Shown: in pieces, positions 46,466 through 62,073 of the stretch
Layout: every line of letters starts with the position of its first letter
How positions within the stretch are numbered: the stretch's first letter is position 1
Assembly (NCBI RefSeq): GCF_008831285.2
Contig: NC_045147.1
Span: 13,308,854 to 13,372,853 of the forward strand
Length of the DNA stretch: 64,000 nucleotides
Source of the DNA: Nymphaea colorata
Lineage: Eukaryota > Streptophyta > Magnoliopsida > Nymphaeales > Nymphaeaceae
Direction: 5' to 3'
Program-made: the position numbers and the translations under genes
The notes under the pieces: generated by a model
What the model saw: only the letters and a program-made list of their open reading frames with translations
What the model was told of the DNA's origin: nothing
The model's database searches: none

Positions 46466-49109
46466 GGTAAGGTATAGTTAATAAAATGACAATGTTGTAT
46501 AAAATATTTAGAGAGAGAGAGAGGTTAGTAGGCAACCAATTTTTAATTCGAATTCCGTAGCATCATTAATTCCTTGTATTGAAAGAGTCATCAATATATA
46601 AGTTAAAGTACAGTTGGAGAGTCATATGTGGTACTGGAAACAGGACCTAAGATGAAAATACTTCTCCTACTCGAATATTAGTAAAAATTAAATCTAAATT
46701 AGATTCTAAGCTGCTGATTAACCAGTCGATGTCAGCAATTCCAATTAATCGATCCAGTTGTTATGAATTGGCAAAACTCATTATTATATGATTTTAAAAA
46801 AATTGTGAAAGTTAAACTAGATAAGTATCCCTGAAAATATTGAATAATTAAAAAAAAAAACACGCACACACACACACGGAATCCTTGCCGGTTGAATCCG
46901 CCAACTCGGGCTAGTTTGCAGTCTTTGTATGGTATTTATAATACCATTTTGTTGATTTATGTCTAAACTGTGCGCACTCGGCAGTGCTAGTGGTCACGAC
47001 AGGTCCAACAGTTTCTAACACAGTAGGATTAATATACAAATGCACCTTAAAGTTGAACTGACTAAGCTAGCAGTGCCGGGATGAGTCCCCACTGATTAGT
47101 TTGGAAATATATTATAACAGCATCTCAATTAGCAATAATAAAAAAATTCTAGTATATGAACAAAGTGACAAGAGCTAAACGAGTCAAGTTCAAGCCCGCA
47201 CTTAATTTATGGAGTTGAGCACGAGCTCACCTCATAAAGCTCAATTCGATGAGCCGAACAATATGTCAAGTCTGAGCTCGAACTCGTTGTACATTCCTAA
47301 CCATGGTACCCATTCAAACACCAAACTGCGGATCCCGGATATGTTCTCCCAGTTGAAGGCACCAAAAGAAACAAAAAAAAAAAAAAAATCATAACGATCG
47401 CGATCTATGCACCTTTTTCATCCCATGAAGTGGAAAACAAGCGATGCCAATGTCAAGTTTTTAGATCAAAGGAAGCTTTCGAAGATGTGCAAGCGTTGCT
47501 GTATATTGCAGATTTATCGCCACCGGAAAGCTGATTATGCGCTTTGGACAGAAAATAAACTCCGGCACATTAAACATCGTTCATCTTTATAAACAACTCT
47601 CAAATTGCATTCTAAAACTTCATATATAATATATATATATCAGATTTACAAACTTATCCAGTTTAATTATTCCAGCCTTGATTATACCCCTAATATATGA
47701 ACTCTAAGACAACATGAGTTTGACTAATGTGGGTACTACTGTAACACTTAAATTGAAAGGTGTACCACAGAACCATCCAAGTCTCGAAGCAATCAAGACT
47801 ATAAGAGCAAGGGGAAGGGGGTGACTTTCACCTCTCACGTACCACTTTAACAGCAATGCTCTGATGGGTTCACAAGGTTGCTTCTCAAATTGACTTGAAC
47901 ATGAGAGACTAGGGATGCAAACATATTGAATCTATATAACTACTAGATGCAAAGGAAGCTGGGTTAAGATCAGACCTAATAGCAAAACTCTTATTTCACA
48001 TCCAGCCAATTTGCGAACCTAGATTAATTCTTCTAACAGTTTCTACAAGCTAGTCATTTTCCTTTTATTATTGAACGAGAAGGTTGAAAATGATCGATTT
48101 GAAGCCATACCAACTTATGGTAGGCCAGCTACCCTATTAAGCATGAATTGCTCAAACCAATTCTCTAGCAAGGTAGGGGTGGAGCGAAGGGGGGCAGTAG
48201 GGGCTAGGGGGCTCCACTTCACATTTTGAATAATTAAAATTTACCCATTAAATTTTTCAAAAATATGAGTTTGGCTCCCGTAAAACTTTTGAGAAATAGG
48301 TATTGGGGTCTTATATTCAGTGTACCGCATGATAGTTCAGTCGTGGGTCTACCCCGTAGCCAGGTCAATGGAGCTGGCACTGCACCTGAAAACTAGTCGA
48401 GATGACCGAATCTACAACACTAGGAGTAAAGGTTGTGTGCAGCGTTATGTATGCGCTGTACTAAAAGAAGGAAGGGAGATGTTTTTGTAATTTTTTTAAA
48501 AAAAAATGTTCCTTGTAGTCATTTCTTTTTTTTTTTTTATCTTACCAAAAACTTTTTTTTTGTGTAAATGAAGAGTACTTTTGTCATTAACCATACTTTC
48601 ATGCACAAGTATGACACATATAACCAGGTGGCCGTGGCCAACACTAGAGGCAGCTTGCCGCACACTCGTATAAACCCGGACATTTGTGGTCGGACCCACT
48701 GATCTCAAATGAAAGGAACCTCCCACCAGCAGGAGTCCGGGTTGGTAATGGCGACTTGCTCATGAAGACGGGAGAAACAGAAGCTGCTGCTTTAGGCAAA
48801 GCAGCAAGTTGTTGTCATGTGGCCTTTTGCCCAGAGGGATCATGTGCGCTCCCCTGCCATCCTCCAAAATTTTTACTTGATTAAAGGAAGAAAGCGCCAA
48901 CCCCATCTTGCACGCCAAGAATTTCTTGGACCCCATTTTTGCTCAAAGTTGTTCCTTCCTCCCCCCTTTTCTAGCTCAACTTGCTTCCAATTACAAACGC
49001 TTCTCCTTCTTTCAGAAAAATGCCAATACGTTTGATTTATTGAATACAACCCGAGAAATGTACTTCGGATCTGGTAACGTAACTCAAATACGGTTGGCCC
49101 AAATTTGGT

Positions 49110-49114
<5 letters not shown>

Positions 49115-49201
<87 letters not shown>
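49115..49201. repeat. Long (TA)n microsatellite
   Basis: About 86 bases, roughly 43 TA units without interruption, the longest simple repeat in the window. Apparent frames through it (Tyr-Ile repeats) are artefacts. Confidence 0.98.
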
Positions 49202-49204
<3 letters not shown>

Positions 49205-50461
49205 CTGGTATTAGATTGTGATCCAAACACCCTGTATAGACTTTTTCAATTTAATATCCATCACGTTGGATCCAACTCCGATTTCATGGATATAAAATTG
49301 GGTTAAAGTGGACTTGAGATTCCCAGGTCTATCCAACCGCTTCCTGCCCTTCTTTGTTACTTGGAATGTACTCTTTCCTTTTTGGCCCACCACCAACAAA
49401 TGAATTGCACTTCCACTTCCTCTTCTCCGTATAAAAGTGTCGGTACCCTCACAAGCCAAAAAATCACTTGCTTGCACTTGTATCTTTAGAAAACCAGTGG
49501 TTTTTTTTTTTCCGAAATGCTGAGAAAATTCTCTCTTCTAAGTTTTGAGTTATAATGTTGCATTGTTTATAGATTCAGATAAGATCATCTAAGCACATTA
49601 AAATATTGGATTTAGTTCTAATTCAGTTCAGTATCTGAACCATTTCCTTTCCCTCTGTCCTTGGGATCCAAAGCTGCTTGGGGACCTGGGTGGAAGAATC
49701 GTACGCCCATCAACTAGAGTATTATGCATCCGCCGTTTGCAATCTCTTAATAACAATCTAAATTCAAGACTACAAGCGCAACTTAAGTTCCTAAGCTCTA
49801 GCAATTTATGAGCTTAAAGGCGTCATTCAGATTCGTGAAATTTAAGATGCAATGACTATAAATTTATGGTGGGCTTGGTCCACAAATAATTATAAATATG
49901 AGATCCGAGTCAATCAAACACTTTCTTCTACTTAATTCTAACACCCACCGACAGGTCCATAAAATTGGCACCCATTTGGGTTCATTTCCTTGAACACTCT
50001 TGCTTTAAAGGCAAGTTGATCAGATCTATCCGCTATTTTAACCCCCATTCCCTTTTAGGAATATCAAGCTCATGTGCCCTTTATTATATCTGATTTATCA
50101 TATATTTAGATTTGAATTGGGATTGAAATCTAATGAAAAAAAGTTTATACGATATCTGAATCTGATTTTTTAAACTCACAAAAAAAAAAATCAATATGCG
50201 GTCCACTTTAAATTCACAACCAAACCCATTTCAAAACTATGTTATGTTAAAGAATGAACTTTCAAAATATATGGATATTGGATGCAGAAACATTTAAATG
50301 GAGGGCATAAACGTAACTTTACGTGAGGTCGTTATATCAACAAACCGGATATCTAGATAACCGGCGAACATCTCACTCTGGTCTGGCCAGATCAACGGCC
50401 GAGATCTCGCGATCGGGGAAGAAAACTACAAATCAGTGTCGCAGCCGTTGAAGTGAAAAAC

Positions 50462-50469
50462 TATTTAAA
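50462..50469 (+). promoter_or_regulatory. TATA-like box of the beta-tubulin gene
   Basis: TATTTAAA lies 243 bp before the tubulin start codon, downstream of GC-richer DNA with an ATCAACGGCC word. The interval suits a leader of about 210 bases ending in a pyrimidine-rich stretch; an intron in the leader is not excluded. Confidence 0.45.
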
Positions 50470-50704
50470 GCGCGCATCTTGTGGGAAAGAAGGCCAAACT
50501 CTCACTGCTCTGTGATCAGCAAACCAGAGTAGAGCTCTGAACTACTTTCACTTCCATATTTCCTGGCCTGCAGGAGCATACTACTGAGGTCTAGGATTTT
50601 TTTTTTTCCCCTGCCTCTCTTTGCCTTCCTGATCTTGCCGGAAACCGTCGAACTCGTCTCCCAGCTGCGGCGATCTTAGGGTTTTCGCTTGTTCTTCGGC
50701 CAGA

Positions 50705-53133
<2,429 letters not shown>

Positions 53134-53140
<7 letters not shown>

Positions 53141-53203
53141 TTGCGTTGCAGAAGGTGTCAAATATTAGAAGCTGATTGCGTTGCAGAAGGTGTCAAATAT
53201 TAG
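53134..53203. repeat. 35-bp tandem duplication across the tubulin stop codon
   Basis: Bases 53,134-53,168 (starting AAGCTGATTGCGTTGCAGAA) are repeated exactly at 53,169-53,203. The first copy contains the stop codon TGA at 53,138-53,140; the second lies wholly in the 3' untranslated region. The duplication therefore leaves the protein unchanged. Confidence 0.97.
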
Positions 53204-54276
53204 GAACTTGGTCCTTGTGGAAGTTCTCTTAGTAGTGATCAGTTTGGGCTTGTCTGGGTGCAATTTGTAGGCTTTCGGGTGTTAAAACAATAGGCTATTG
53301 AGTGATTTATTGTTTCCTTTTGCTCTTTTCCTCCCTTTTAGATCATGACAGAATTGTAGTCCGACTGAAAACTGTTTGTCGTGTGCAGTTGATGATGAGT
53401 GCCCTTTACCTAATTGATGTTCATGATCTCCTCTTTTCTTTTCTTTCAGCTGCAGCGACTAGTTAGCCGACCTCGCCTTCAAAAACAAAATATCAAACGC
53501 ACATGGAGTCCCAAGATTCTTTTCCTTCTTTAGTTTTTAAGTTAATTGATTTTGTCATGAACGAAATTTAGCTAAATTCTCGTGTCCCAATATGACCGGA
53601 TCCTTATGGTTGACAAATAATTCACTCAGGCAGTCTCGAAGACTACAGAAGGAATGGTGAGGACTTTTATGCTCACAAGAAAATGAAAAATAAAAAAATT
53701 GTGACACAAGAATTTCATCTTATGGATTAACTGCATTTTACTTGTTATAGTTAGTGTTATAACAAGTATAGCACCTTCATAAACTATCTAACAACATGTC
53801 GGATATTTATAAATGTTTCAATATTTCAAAACCGTCTGTAAATTTGAATCGGGTGGAGCTACTTATGGATTCGAAATGGAATGCTCCTTAGAGTCGGTTT
53901 CAGCACAAACTATAAAACCTAATTCCAATTTTTACATGAAACAGGATTTGGATGTCTACCGTGATGCGTGTGACATTCAACGAGATACAAGTTCATCTAC
54001 TAACTGGATTTAGATTCCCTTCTTAAATCCGACAAATCCTGATTCAGGTTAGATATCAGATAGTGAACCATTACATCCCTAAAATTGAGGCTCTGTCTCT
54101 CGAAAAATACTTCCCTGCCGGTTTACTACATTCTGTTCTTTCTCTTCCGAGGGATATTAGTGCCATTTATTAGAGCAAAATCAATTTCCAAAGCGGTCAT
54201 ATTAGCACAAGGCCATACTCCAGCACAAGAGCAAGACCACACTCTCACGCTGAAACTGGTTCGTTTGTTCTACGAG
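53204..54276. other. Tubulin 3' end and kinesin promoter region
   Basis: 1.07 kb without a gene. It contains the tubulin 3' untranslated region and, by position, the KIN-1 promoter. A stretch at about 53,770-54,080 (CCGACAAATCCTGATTCAGG through ACATCCCTAAAATTG) resembles dispersed elements seen in the subtilase block. No TATA box stands out. Confidence 0.5.
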
Positions 54277-57200
54277 ATGTCAAAAGTTACCGTCTGTGTT
54301 CGTTTCCGGCCTTCCAATTCAAGGGAGAAAGCAGAACGCGGAGAGTCCCCCAGCATCCAAGAAATAGATCAAGAAACCTTTATTTTCAAAGTATTGTACT
54401 AGCGAGACTTGCTTTCAATCCGTTTGGAACGCCAAATCTGATCTCATATTATTGTAATTTTGTCCTTCATGCTTTTTGCAGGACGATAAGGACGGAGAGC
54501 TCATGTTTAGTTTTGATCGAGTGTTCTATCAGGGTTCCACTCAAGCTGATGTCTTCGATTTCGTTGCCATGCCTGCAGTTCGAGGTGAAAGACATAGGAC
54601 ACCGATGAAGTTGTTGTATTCGTGAATTTTGAAGATTTCGTCGAAGTCGGTGTTTTACTCTGGTTATTTCATTCTTTCTAGACGCTGTGAGTGGGATAAA
54701 TGGGACAATCATCACCTACGGACAGGTCAGTTACGGTTAGACTGAGATGTCTGAATTGTCAAATCCGTGGTGTGTGATCTCTAATAGCTATTTCTAATTG
54801 TTGATCGTGATTGAATGGGAAACCAGTGTCAGATACGTGTTTCTTATGAATGTTCACGGCCTAGATTCAAATATATGTATCCGAATTTTTACAGTTAGAT
54901 TAGTATATGATTGTTTTAGACATTGTGGATCTGTAGTAAAGAGAATGCGTCTGTACATTTGGAACGTTGTTTGTGACTGAATAATTCCTAAGTTTGCATT
55001 CTTCATATGCGATCGTACATGGAGATGTGTATTTATCAGTTGGTTTAATCACAAACTTGAAGTGAAACTGTAAGCTATGCGGTACAGCATGTCATTGGAG
55101 GATGCTGACCCGACCTTGAAAAAAGAAAAAAAGGAAAACAAAGGATTGCGGTGAAATAGAATAGGCGAATTAAATCTTTACACTAAATTTTGGCATTCGC
55201 TCGTGAGGGAATCGAATAAGTACATCCAAGAGTGTTACTCTTCGTTTTACTTTTATTTTAGGGGTTGTTTGATGATTAACGCAAAAGTTTTGTTAGGCAA
55301 CACATTCAAGATATCTTGTAGTGCTCATCTTCGTAACAACAGTCTTCATCTATCATGCGTTCAATAAAAGTTAGACCATTCAAAATCACCTGTAGCTTGG
55401 AAATTAATTCATGGAACTGTATACTTACATATGCACTTATTTCTTAATTTTTAGACTTAAACTGTTTGATCTGCTTTCTCTTCACTGTGGGAATCCTTTT
55501 TCTCCACTGAAGCACTGTTTGATAACTAGGCAAACTTTTTTGCTTTTGGCAAAACTTTTGTCAATGGTGGTGGTCCTACCTATTTTCTTGTTTCTATCGA
55601 GCAGGACAAAAATTTTGTTGAGCAAAAGTTTTGTCCTTTGGCTTTTTCTTATTTTGGCCTTTTTCTCCAAACGAATTTTTCTCTCGACAAAGAGGGGAAA
55701 ACTTCTGTCTAAAATAAACCCTTCTACCTCTAGGATCTGCTTAATTAAACATGAAAACAGTTACTTATCTTTTGCCCTTCACTAGGCAGAAGATGAAAAA
55801 TCATCACGCTAAGAAAGTTTGTCCTTCATTAAAGTGAATTGATCAGATAACTGACCCCATAATTTTATGTTTAAGAAAGAGGCATATATACATGCACAGT
55901 GGATCCATAAAAAATGCATACAAGCAACTTCACATAATTCGGTCCATCTCTTTGCTTATGTCTGTAAGCTTCTAGTTTAGGGCTCTAACCAAAACTTGGA
56001 AAAAGAGAAAATGGATGTGAAGCTTATTTACAATAGTGGAAGTTCCATGGATACTTATTGACTGATAATCAATGGTCTTGCTAATCAGATGCTTCAATTA
56101 CCCCCCAACTGAAAGAGAAAACTTATCTGGATCTTGTCATGCTCCTCCAGTCATGTGCATCCATATACAGTATTTGTGTTGCAATATTGTCTTTTAGACT
56201 TTCACAGTCATAAGCCCATCTAAGATTCTAATATTTTTCTGCTCATCATGCAAACAGACTGGAGCCGGCAAAACATATAGTATGGAGGTTGGTTATTCCC
56301 ATGGATAATTATGTCAAAGAGCCTAGCTGACATTTTTAATCAACAATATAATGTGCAGTGTATGTGTATAGAATTATTTTCTTCCTTTGAGCCAGGGCCC
56401 TGGTATATATGCTTGCGCTGAGGAGCAAAAAGGCCTACTGGTACGTGTAATAGAAGGGCTCTTTCAGTTCATTGAATCTGCTGGTGGAGAATCTGAGTAC
56501 ATTGTCAAACTCTCAATGGTAATAAAGCCATCGACAGCTGGTTGTCAGAGTTTTGGTAGCCAGAGTATTCACTGACAAAATACTTTTCCAAAAACATGTT
56601 CCTTCAGGTTGAAATATATATGGAGAAAGTAAGGTTAGTAGTTGCACGAAAGAATATTTTTATATCCTTTTAGTAATTGCTGATCTTAATCTATTTCCTC
56701 ATATCAAAGTTCCAAATTTTTGCCGTTAAAAAAGGACTTTGAGCACCCCAAGGTTGTATCTGCTTGTTGTCAGCAGAGACCTTTTTGATCTGTCAAAAGG
56801 CAGCATTCAGGTTAAGGAGAGTAAGAGTCGTGGGATATTTCTCTCAGGAGCGACTGAGGTTAGATAGAATACTGTCTCCAAAATTTTCAGCTTCCAGTAA
56901 AATGATGCTTTCTGGAACCTTGAAATCATAAAGATAATTTTCAATGATTCTTTTCATAGTTTCTAGTCTCAATGTTGATTACATGGGCCTTCATGCTTCA
57001 GGTCTGTATTTCTGACACTAAGCAGGCACTGAAGCACCTCTGTGTAAGAATTTGCCTTAAATTCTGTTTTATCTCATTACTATCTTTACCTTCTTATTTG
57101 GAATTAAAAACTTCCAGGGAGGTATTGCTAATAGAGCTGTTGGTGAAACACGTATCCATAAACTCCAGCTTGTGCCATATTCTATGCTAGTGAGGCAAAT

Positions 57201-59798
57201 TGTAGGTGTTTATCATGCAATGCTCTATGAGTACATGTTATACCTTCTGGTAGATGAAAGAAACTTGTTATTTTTTATGTTGTAAACTTAAGTTTTCCAG
57301 GCAAAATGTGATCGTTAACATCTGCAGAAATGAATTTGGTCAGTAGCAGAAGCCACTGCCTGTATATCATCTCTATTCAGCAGGGAACTCCCCAGAATAC
57401 AAGGTATTTCAAATTCCTGATCTCTCTCTCTCTCTCTCTGTCTTCTAGTAAATTTCCTGAAAGATGTGGGTCAGTTTATTCTTATATGAGGTTGGCTCAA
57501 CGACGCTGCAGTGTATACATACACCTGTTAGATCTCATCCATGAAAATGCTGGTTGGGGTGGATTGGTTCCTAATCCAGCCTTTGGTCCACTTATTAACT
57601 ATTGCAAGAGTTTTAGTGACTTTTAAGTCGAAGACTCGAAAATAAGATACCATATGAAAAAAATGATAGTAAATTGGCATTGCATGCTCTGCTGTCAATT
57701 ACCATTGCTTCCAAAGGCTGAAACTTGTAGTATTTTGCAAAGATAAAGGTAAGCACATAAAAAGTTGGAAATAACATAACAAGGTATGCTTTTATTTATG
57801 TCTATAGTGCAACAAGCATAAATATCTGAGGAACCATGCAAAACAGGGTAGAAACTGGAAAGCTAATTCTTGTTGACTTGGCTGGATCTGAGAAAGTTGA
57901 GAAGACTGGAGCAGAGGGAAAAGTTCTTGAAGAGGCTAAGACCATTAATAAGTCTCTCTCAGCACTTGGAAACGTAGTCAAAGCTTTATCAAGTGGCAGT
58001 AAGGCGTAACAACTTTGTTTTCCTGAAACAATGATCTCTCAATTTTCTTCTTTTCGTCATGTCCCTTATTATTTACTTTAGCTTGTGGACTATCTCTATT
58101 TTACCTACCTAGTTCTCTTATGTAACTTCTCATGTTTACAGGCAAAGTGAATCATGTTCCATACCGTGATTCAAAGCTGACCCGGATCTTGCAGGATGCA
58201 TTGGTCACTCACCTTCTACTTACCCCTTATAACATTGTTATGCACAACTTCATCCTTTCTTCTTTGTTTGCAGGATGGCAATTCTCGAATTGCACTTCTG
58301 TGCTGTTGTTCCCCAAGCTCCTCGGATGCATCAGAAAGCTTGTCCACTCTCCGATTTGGTGCTAGGTATGCCATAGTAAATGGGACATGATGCTTTGTGG
58401 TCTTAAGATGAATCTTATTATTATGTTGTTCTACATTTTGCAGGACAAAGCAGATAAGGATAGTGTCAAAGGTTTCTTATAGTAAAGAAAGGAAAGACCC
58501 AGAGAATGTAGAGAAGGTTATTCTCAAGCAGGAGGGTGATTGTCCGTGCAAAAGTGGAAGTATGAACAGAATTATAAAGAAGGTAATTTGTCGAGAACAA
58601 GCTAGCAAAACTATTAACTCTTCTTTGTGATGCATGTTTTATTTACATGACGAATGATTTGGAGATGGTGTGGCTTGTTAATATTAGTGGTGTTTGATAA
58701 CTGGAACACTATGGTAGTGTTCCATGAACCTGTCTCAAAGATTGGGCAAATTCATGGAACACTTTTACCTCATTCTCTATGACAGATTCATGGATCACTA
58801 ATGCAGTGTTCTTGTTACCAAACAGCCCCTTAGGGATATATGTTGGTCATAAACATATCAATTCTGGGCAGAAAACTGTTCTTGCAGGCTTTTTAGTCCC
58901 TAAATCCGCAAGCCTCAAGTTTATTCATCATAAACCTATGTGTCTGTTTGCATGGTGAGTTTAAAAATGCCAAGCAACTGATGTCTTATCTACTAGTGCA
59001 TTTGGCCGCTAAACACATGTCCAGTCTTGGCCAGTTGGTCTGTTCTCTTGGCTGGGGTGGCACTACCATGAGCAGGTGACGTTCACATTTTCTGTAACAC
59101 CCGAAAAATTTAGTCCCGTATTGAATATTGTGAGGGATCTTCAAGGACTTATAAAGAGGGTTATTGAATGGTTCCCTGGATGTGGCCTTGGTGCAGAATG
59201 ATGGAGTTCAAGATTTTTTACTTAATACAAATTGGTAGAACATATGCTACTATATGTTCATGTACTCTCTTTCCGATGCTGGACTTAACCTTCTTCGTAA
59301 TATACTAAAGTTGTCTTTGCGAGTTTTTCTTCATGCTTTGTTGGGTTGGATCCCTTAGACTTCTTTGTCTTGGCATACAACAGTTACAGCAGTATTTGAA
59401 GGAGGAACATGTGAATTTGCTGGAGGAGATGTTAATAATGGAAGGTATCATATTCGACCCATCAAACTCAACTGAAGATCTGGAGTCAGTTTCTGAGGAA
59501 ACAGACGGTCAGACAATTTCAGTGCTGAGTAACGAAGTAGAACTACTTCTGAACAGAGTTGAGAAGGTAACATGTATCTGCACCACTTGCAGCTGTTGTT
59601 GTTCCCTAACTTGTTTTCTAATTGCAGTTAACAAGAGAAAATGCCATTTTGAAAGCTGCAGCTGCATCCCATCGGGAATTCTCCATACAGTCTGCACTGC
59701 ATCTCCTATGTGAGTTCAAGTTGGATGTTTTGCTCTGCACTAGCTGTTCCTTGGTCTTCCTTTCACATACGCACAGGCACTCACAAACAAAGGTCTGA
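54277..59798 (+). CDS. KIN1: Kinesin-like protein, KIN-1 family (short)
   Basis: ATP-driven microtubule motor with an N-terminal head. Sixteen exons give 490 residues: 54277-54390, 54482-54584, 54682-54725, 56258-56287, 56396-56518, 56608-56633, 56777-56858, 57002-57043, 57118-57151, 57328-57403, 57847-57998, 58142-58203, 58274-58365, 58444-58582, 59384-59566, 59628-59798. Visible motifs: [10 protein letters not shown]-loop GQTGAGKT (86-93), switch I SSRSH (205-209), switch [10 protein letters not shown] (233-240), and [17 protein letters not shown] ending the motor, then a short predicted coiled region with [13 protein letters not shown]. The order, short tail and wording match Arabidopsis KIN-1 (At3g63480, implicated in meiosis). 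Intron 3 is 1.5 kb. The final exon loses family similarity after SALHLL and ends in a Ser/His/Thr-rich stretch, so the last ~30 residues may be wrongly predicted. The adjacent tubulin gene is probably coincidental. Confidence 0.9.
58689..58827. mobile_element. Short MITE-like element in KIN-1 intron 14
   Basis: Begins GGTGTTTGATAAC and ends GTTACCAAACAGCC, imperfect inverted ends. In between are paired ACACT/AGTGT and TTCATGGAACA/TGTTCCATGAA words. About 139 bp, non-coding. Similar words occur at about 22,600-22,720 and 43,500-43,620. Confidence 0.6.
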
Positions 59799-62073
59799 TT
59801 CATCACTTTAGGTTTTCTCTTCTGTAATAGACATGTGACAGTGTAGAGATTACAGGGGCTGTCATAGGAGATGGCTGGAAAACAGCATTGCTGCCATTTC
59901 AGTGGATAAGTGTCTGCACATGGGCTTTGATAAGGGATAGCTGGACAGCAGCGACCTTACCAGTTTGGTGGGCACGTTGGGCTGCGGATTCCCTATTTGG
60001 AAGGGCCATGCCAGAAAAAAGATTTTGATGGAGAAATACATTAAAGTTGTTTAGGAATAGCAGCAATGGGAGTCGTGAAACCATCTTCTTGCACCTTGCA
60101 CATCAATTTACTTTGGCTCCAACCATACTAGAATCTGGTCTGGCCAAAGGAATTGTTCTCTGCATGTTCTAGCTTCGCTAACTCTTGCCACGAGCACAAC
60201 CATGGTTGAGCTTATAAACAACTTGAGACAAACGAAGAGAGTTCTAGCTCGCTAGTGTTTCAAGACTGAAAAAATCATTAGTCGGCTAAGCTTTGGCCAA
60301 TTCCTTTACGAAAGAATCCATAACTTTTCTAAAAGTTAATAACATTTGGGCGTTAAATTTATTATTTGAAACAGTTCAACGAGTTGCTTTACGTAGACTT
60401 TGAAGGGAATTAATTTGAACTATCGACTAACGGATTACTTCAGCGCAAATTGTGGTTCATCTATGCAACGCAAGACCGGCTATCTGGCTGGATGGACACC
60501 GATAGATCGCTACTAAATAAGGTACTGCATGTACAGAAAAATTATATAATATGATCTTAAATCAGGATTAATCTTCCTTTTCGTAGTTCAAATTCATGTC
60601 AAAATTGGCCTGAATTGAGTCGTAGCGAATGGATTTTATGACCACCATTTAAGGGTGCTTGCCTGTTTCATAATCGATTTCATCGAATGGCTGAATATGC
60701 AGGTTGGTAGGTTCGAATTTCCAACTATAATAACACTGGTTTATACTATTATTATTTAGATATTTAATTACATTTTGAAAGATAATAATTAATATTTTTT
60801 TTTCAGATAGAAAGGAAGAAAGTGCTTTGGTTAGTGAAATTTTACAGGAAAAAACATTGTTCTACGTGATAGGAGGAGTAATTCATCATATTGTATACAA
60901 GAGAGTCTCTTTTGATATCTTAGGGTTCATATTCCCGGCCATACTTTGACTTGCACTTTAGTGGTCTTTAATCAGATATTCAAAACTTGGCCATCTACCA
61001 GTGTCTATCCCAATAGTTGCACTAACACTCTCAAAAACAAGGTCAAAGACATTATTGTAGTTATTGTTACTATATGCTAATCTCAATGACACCAGAACGG
61101 TAAAGTCAGCTTAAAGCAGGGCTAGGTAACGGTTCTGCCTGGCCCAACATGATAAAAAGACGGGCTCCTTGGCTCATTGGTTCAGTAATCAGACTGTCCA
61201 CAACTAGACTTGAGGCTCAGCATGGTGAAAAAAAATATGTAAATATAATTAATTGTAATGAAATATATATCGGTTGAATAATTTATTTTAATTTTATTTT
61301 TATATATAATTTTATCAAATCGAGTCAAACTAACCACATCCAATTTTATAACCGGAACCCAAATCAAATTGCTCAATCCCTCCCTTTTCCTTCAAAAAAA
61401 AATAAAAAGGATGGTGCTCAAATGACCCAGAAAAAATATCCACCTATTTTAACGTATGCAAAAAAAAAAATGAAATGGCCAATAGAAATCGATTATGCAT
61501 AGGCTGTTTGCCAGGTCTTCGAAACAAGGGCATCAATATTTCCGGATTCGGTTTTCTGGGTGTAAACATTTCCGATTTGATTCGAAAATCTACTGTGGTC
61601 GAATTCTACGTAATCCAATTTAGACTCAAAATGGATCCCATCGCTTAGTCCAACTAACTTAAAATTTCACATTTGTAAGTAATTAGGTCGAATTTTTGTT
61701 AGATGTCAGTGAGATATTAGATTCCGAATCAAATTTGGTTCTAGAATTGCAAACTGAAGTTAATTAAATCCGATTACTACTCATGTCTGCAAATCGGTAA
61801 TTGGATATATCCAATTTGTCCACATTTCTTTCCCTTCAAGCGCTGGAAATAAAAGTGGATCAGGTCAGGATCCACCACGGATGCAGGTCCAATTGGGAGC
61901 CACATCGGGTCCTACTCTCCTAGGCCAACACACGAGCCGGCACACATGATGAGCTCGATCTTCCGTTCCTTGATCGTGTTTCAGAGGGACGGAGAGAGAC
62001 GGCGCTCTCTGCATCAACACCGTCGCCGATATAGAGGGCGAGAAGGCAAGGGGACAGAGGGCGGGTGGTGCAG
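59799..62073. other. Intergenic region between KIN-1 and EMC8/9
   Basis: 2.3 kb without a recognisable gene. It includes AT-rich element-like stretches at about 61,100-61,390 (GCAGGGCTAGG start) and 61,550-61,830 (GATTTGATTCG and TTGGATATATCCAATTTG). The last 200 bp turn GC-rich and contain the EMC8/9 promoter and leader by position; no TATA box stands out. Confidence 0.5.

Larger units (their letters stand above)
44358..50455. other. Six-kilobase gene-free interval
   Basis: Open frames are short and low-complexity and none shows a protein family. The interval contains microsatellites (entered separately), a CA-rich run near 46,860, a GAGCTCGA/CGAGCTC-rich element-like stretch at about 47,170-47,310, and a GGGGTGGAGCGAAGG...GTTTGGCTCCC MITE-like stretch at about 48,176-48,280. 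A word TTTTGTCATTAACCAT near 48,580 also occurs near 34,577 and in inverted form near 680. I see no gene. Confidence 0.6.

Noticed and set aside
48873-49226. Long frames with Tyr-Ile repeats on both strands
   Set aside because: Translation of the (TA)n microsatellite.
60690-60740. GGTTCGAATTTCC resembling a tRNA B box
   Set aside because: No matching A box, acceptor stem or anticodon arm could be drawn around it.
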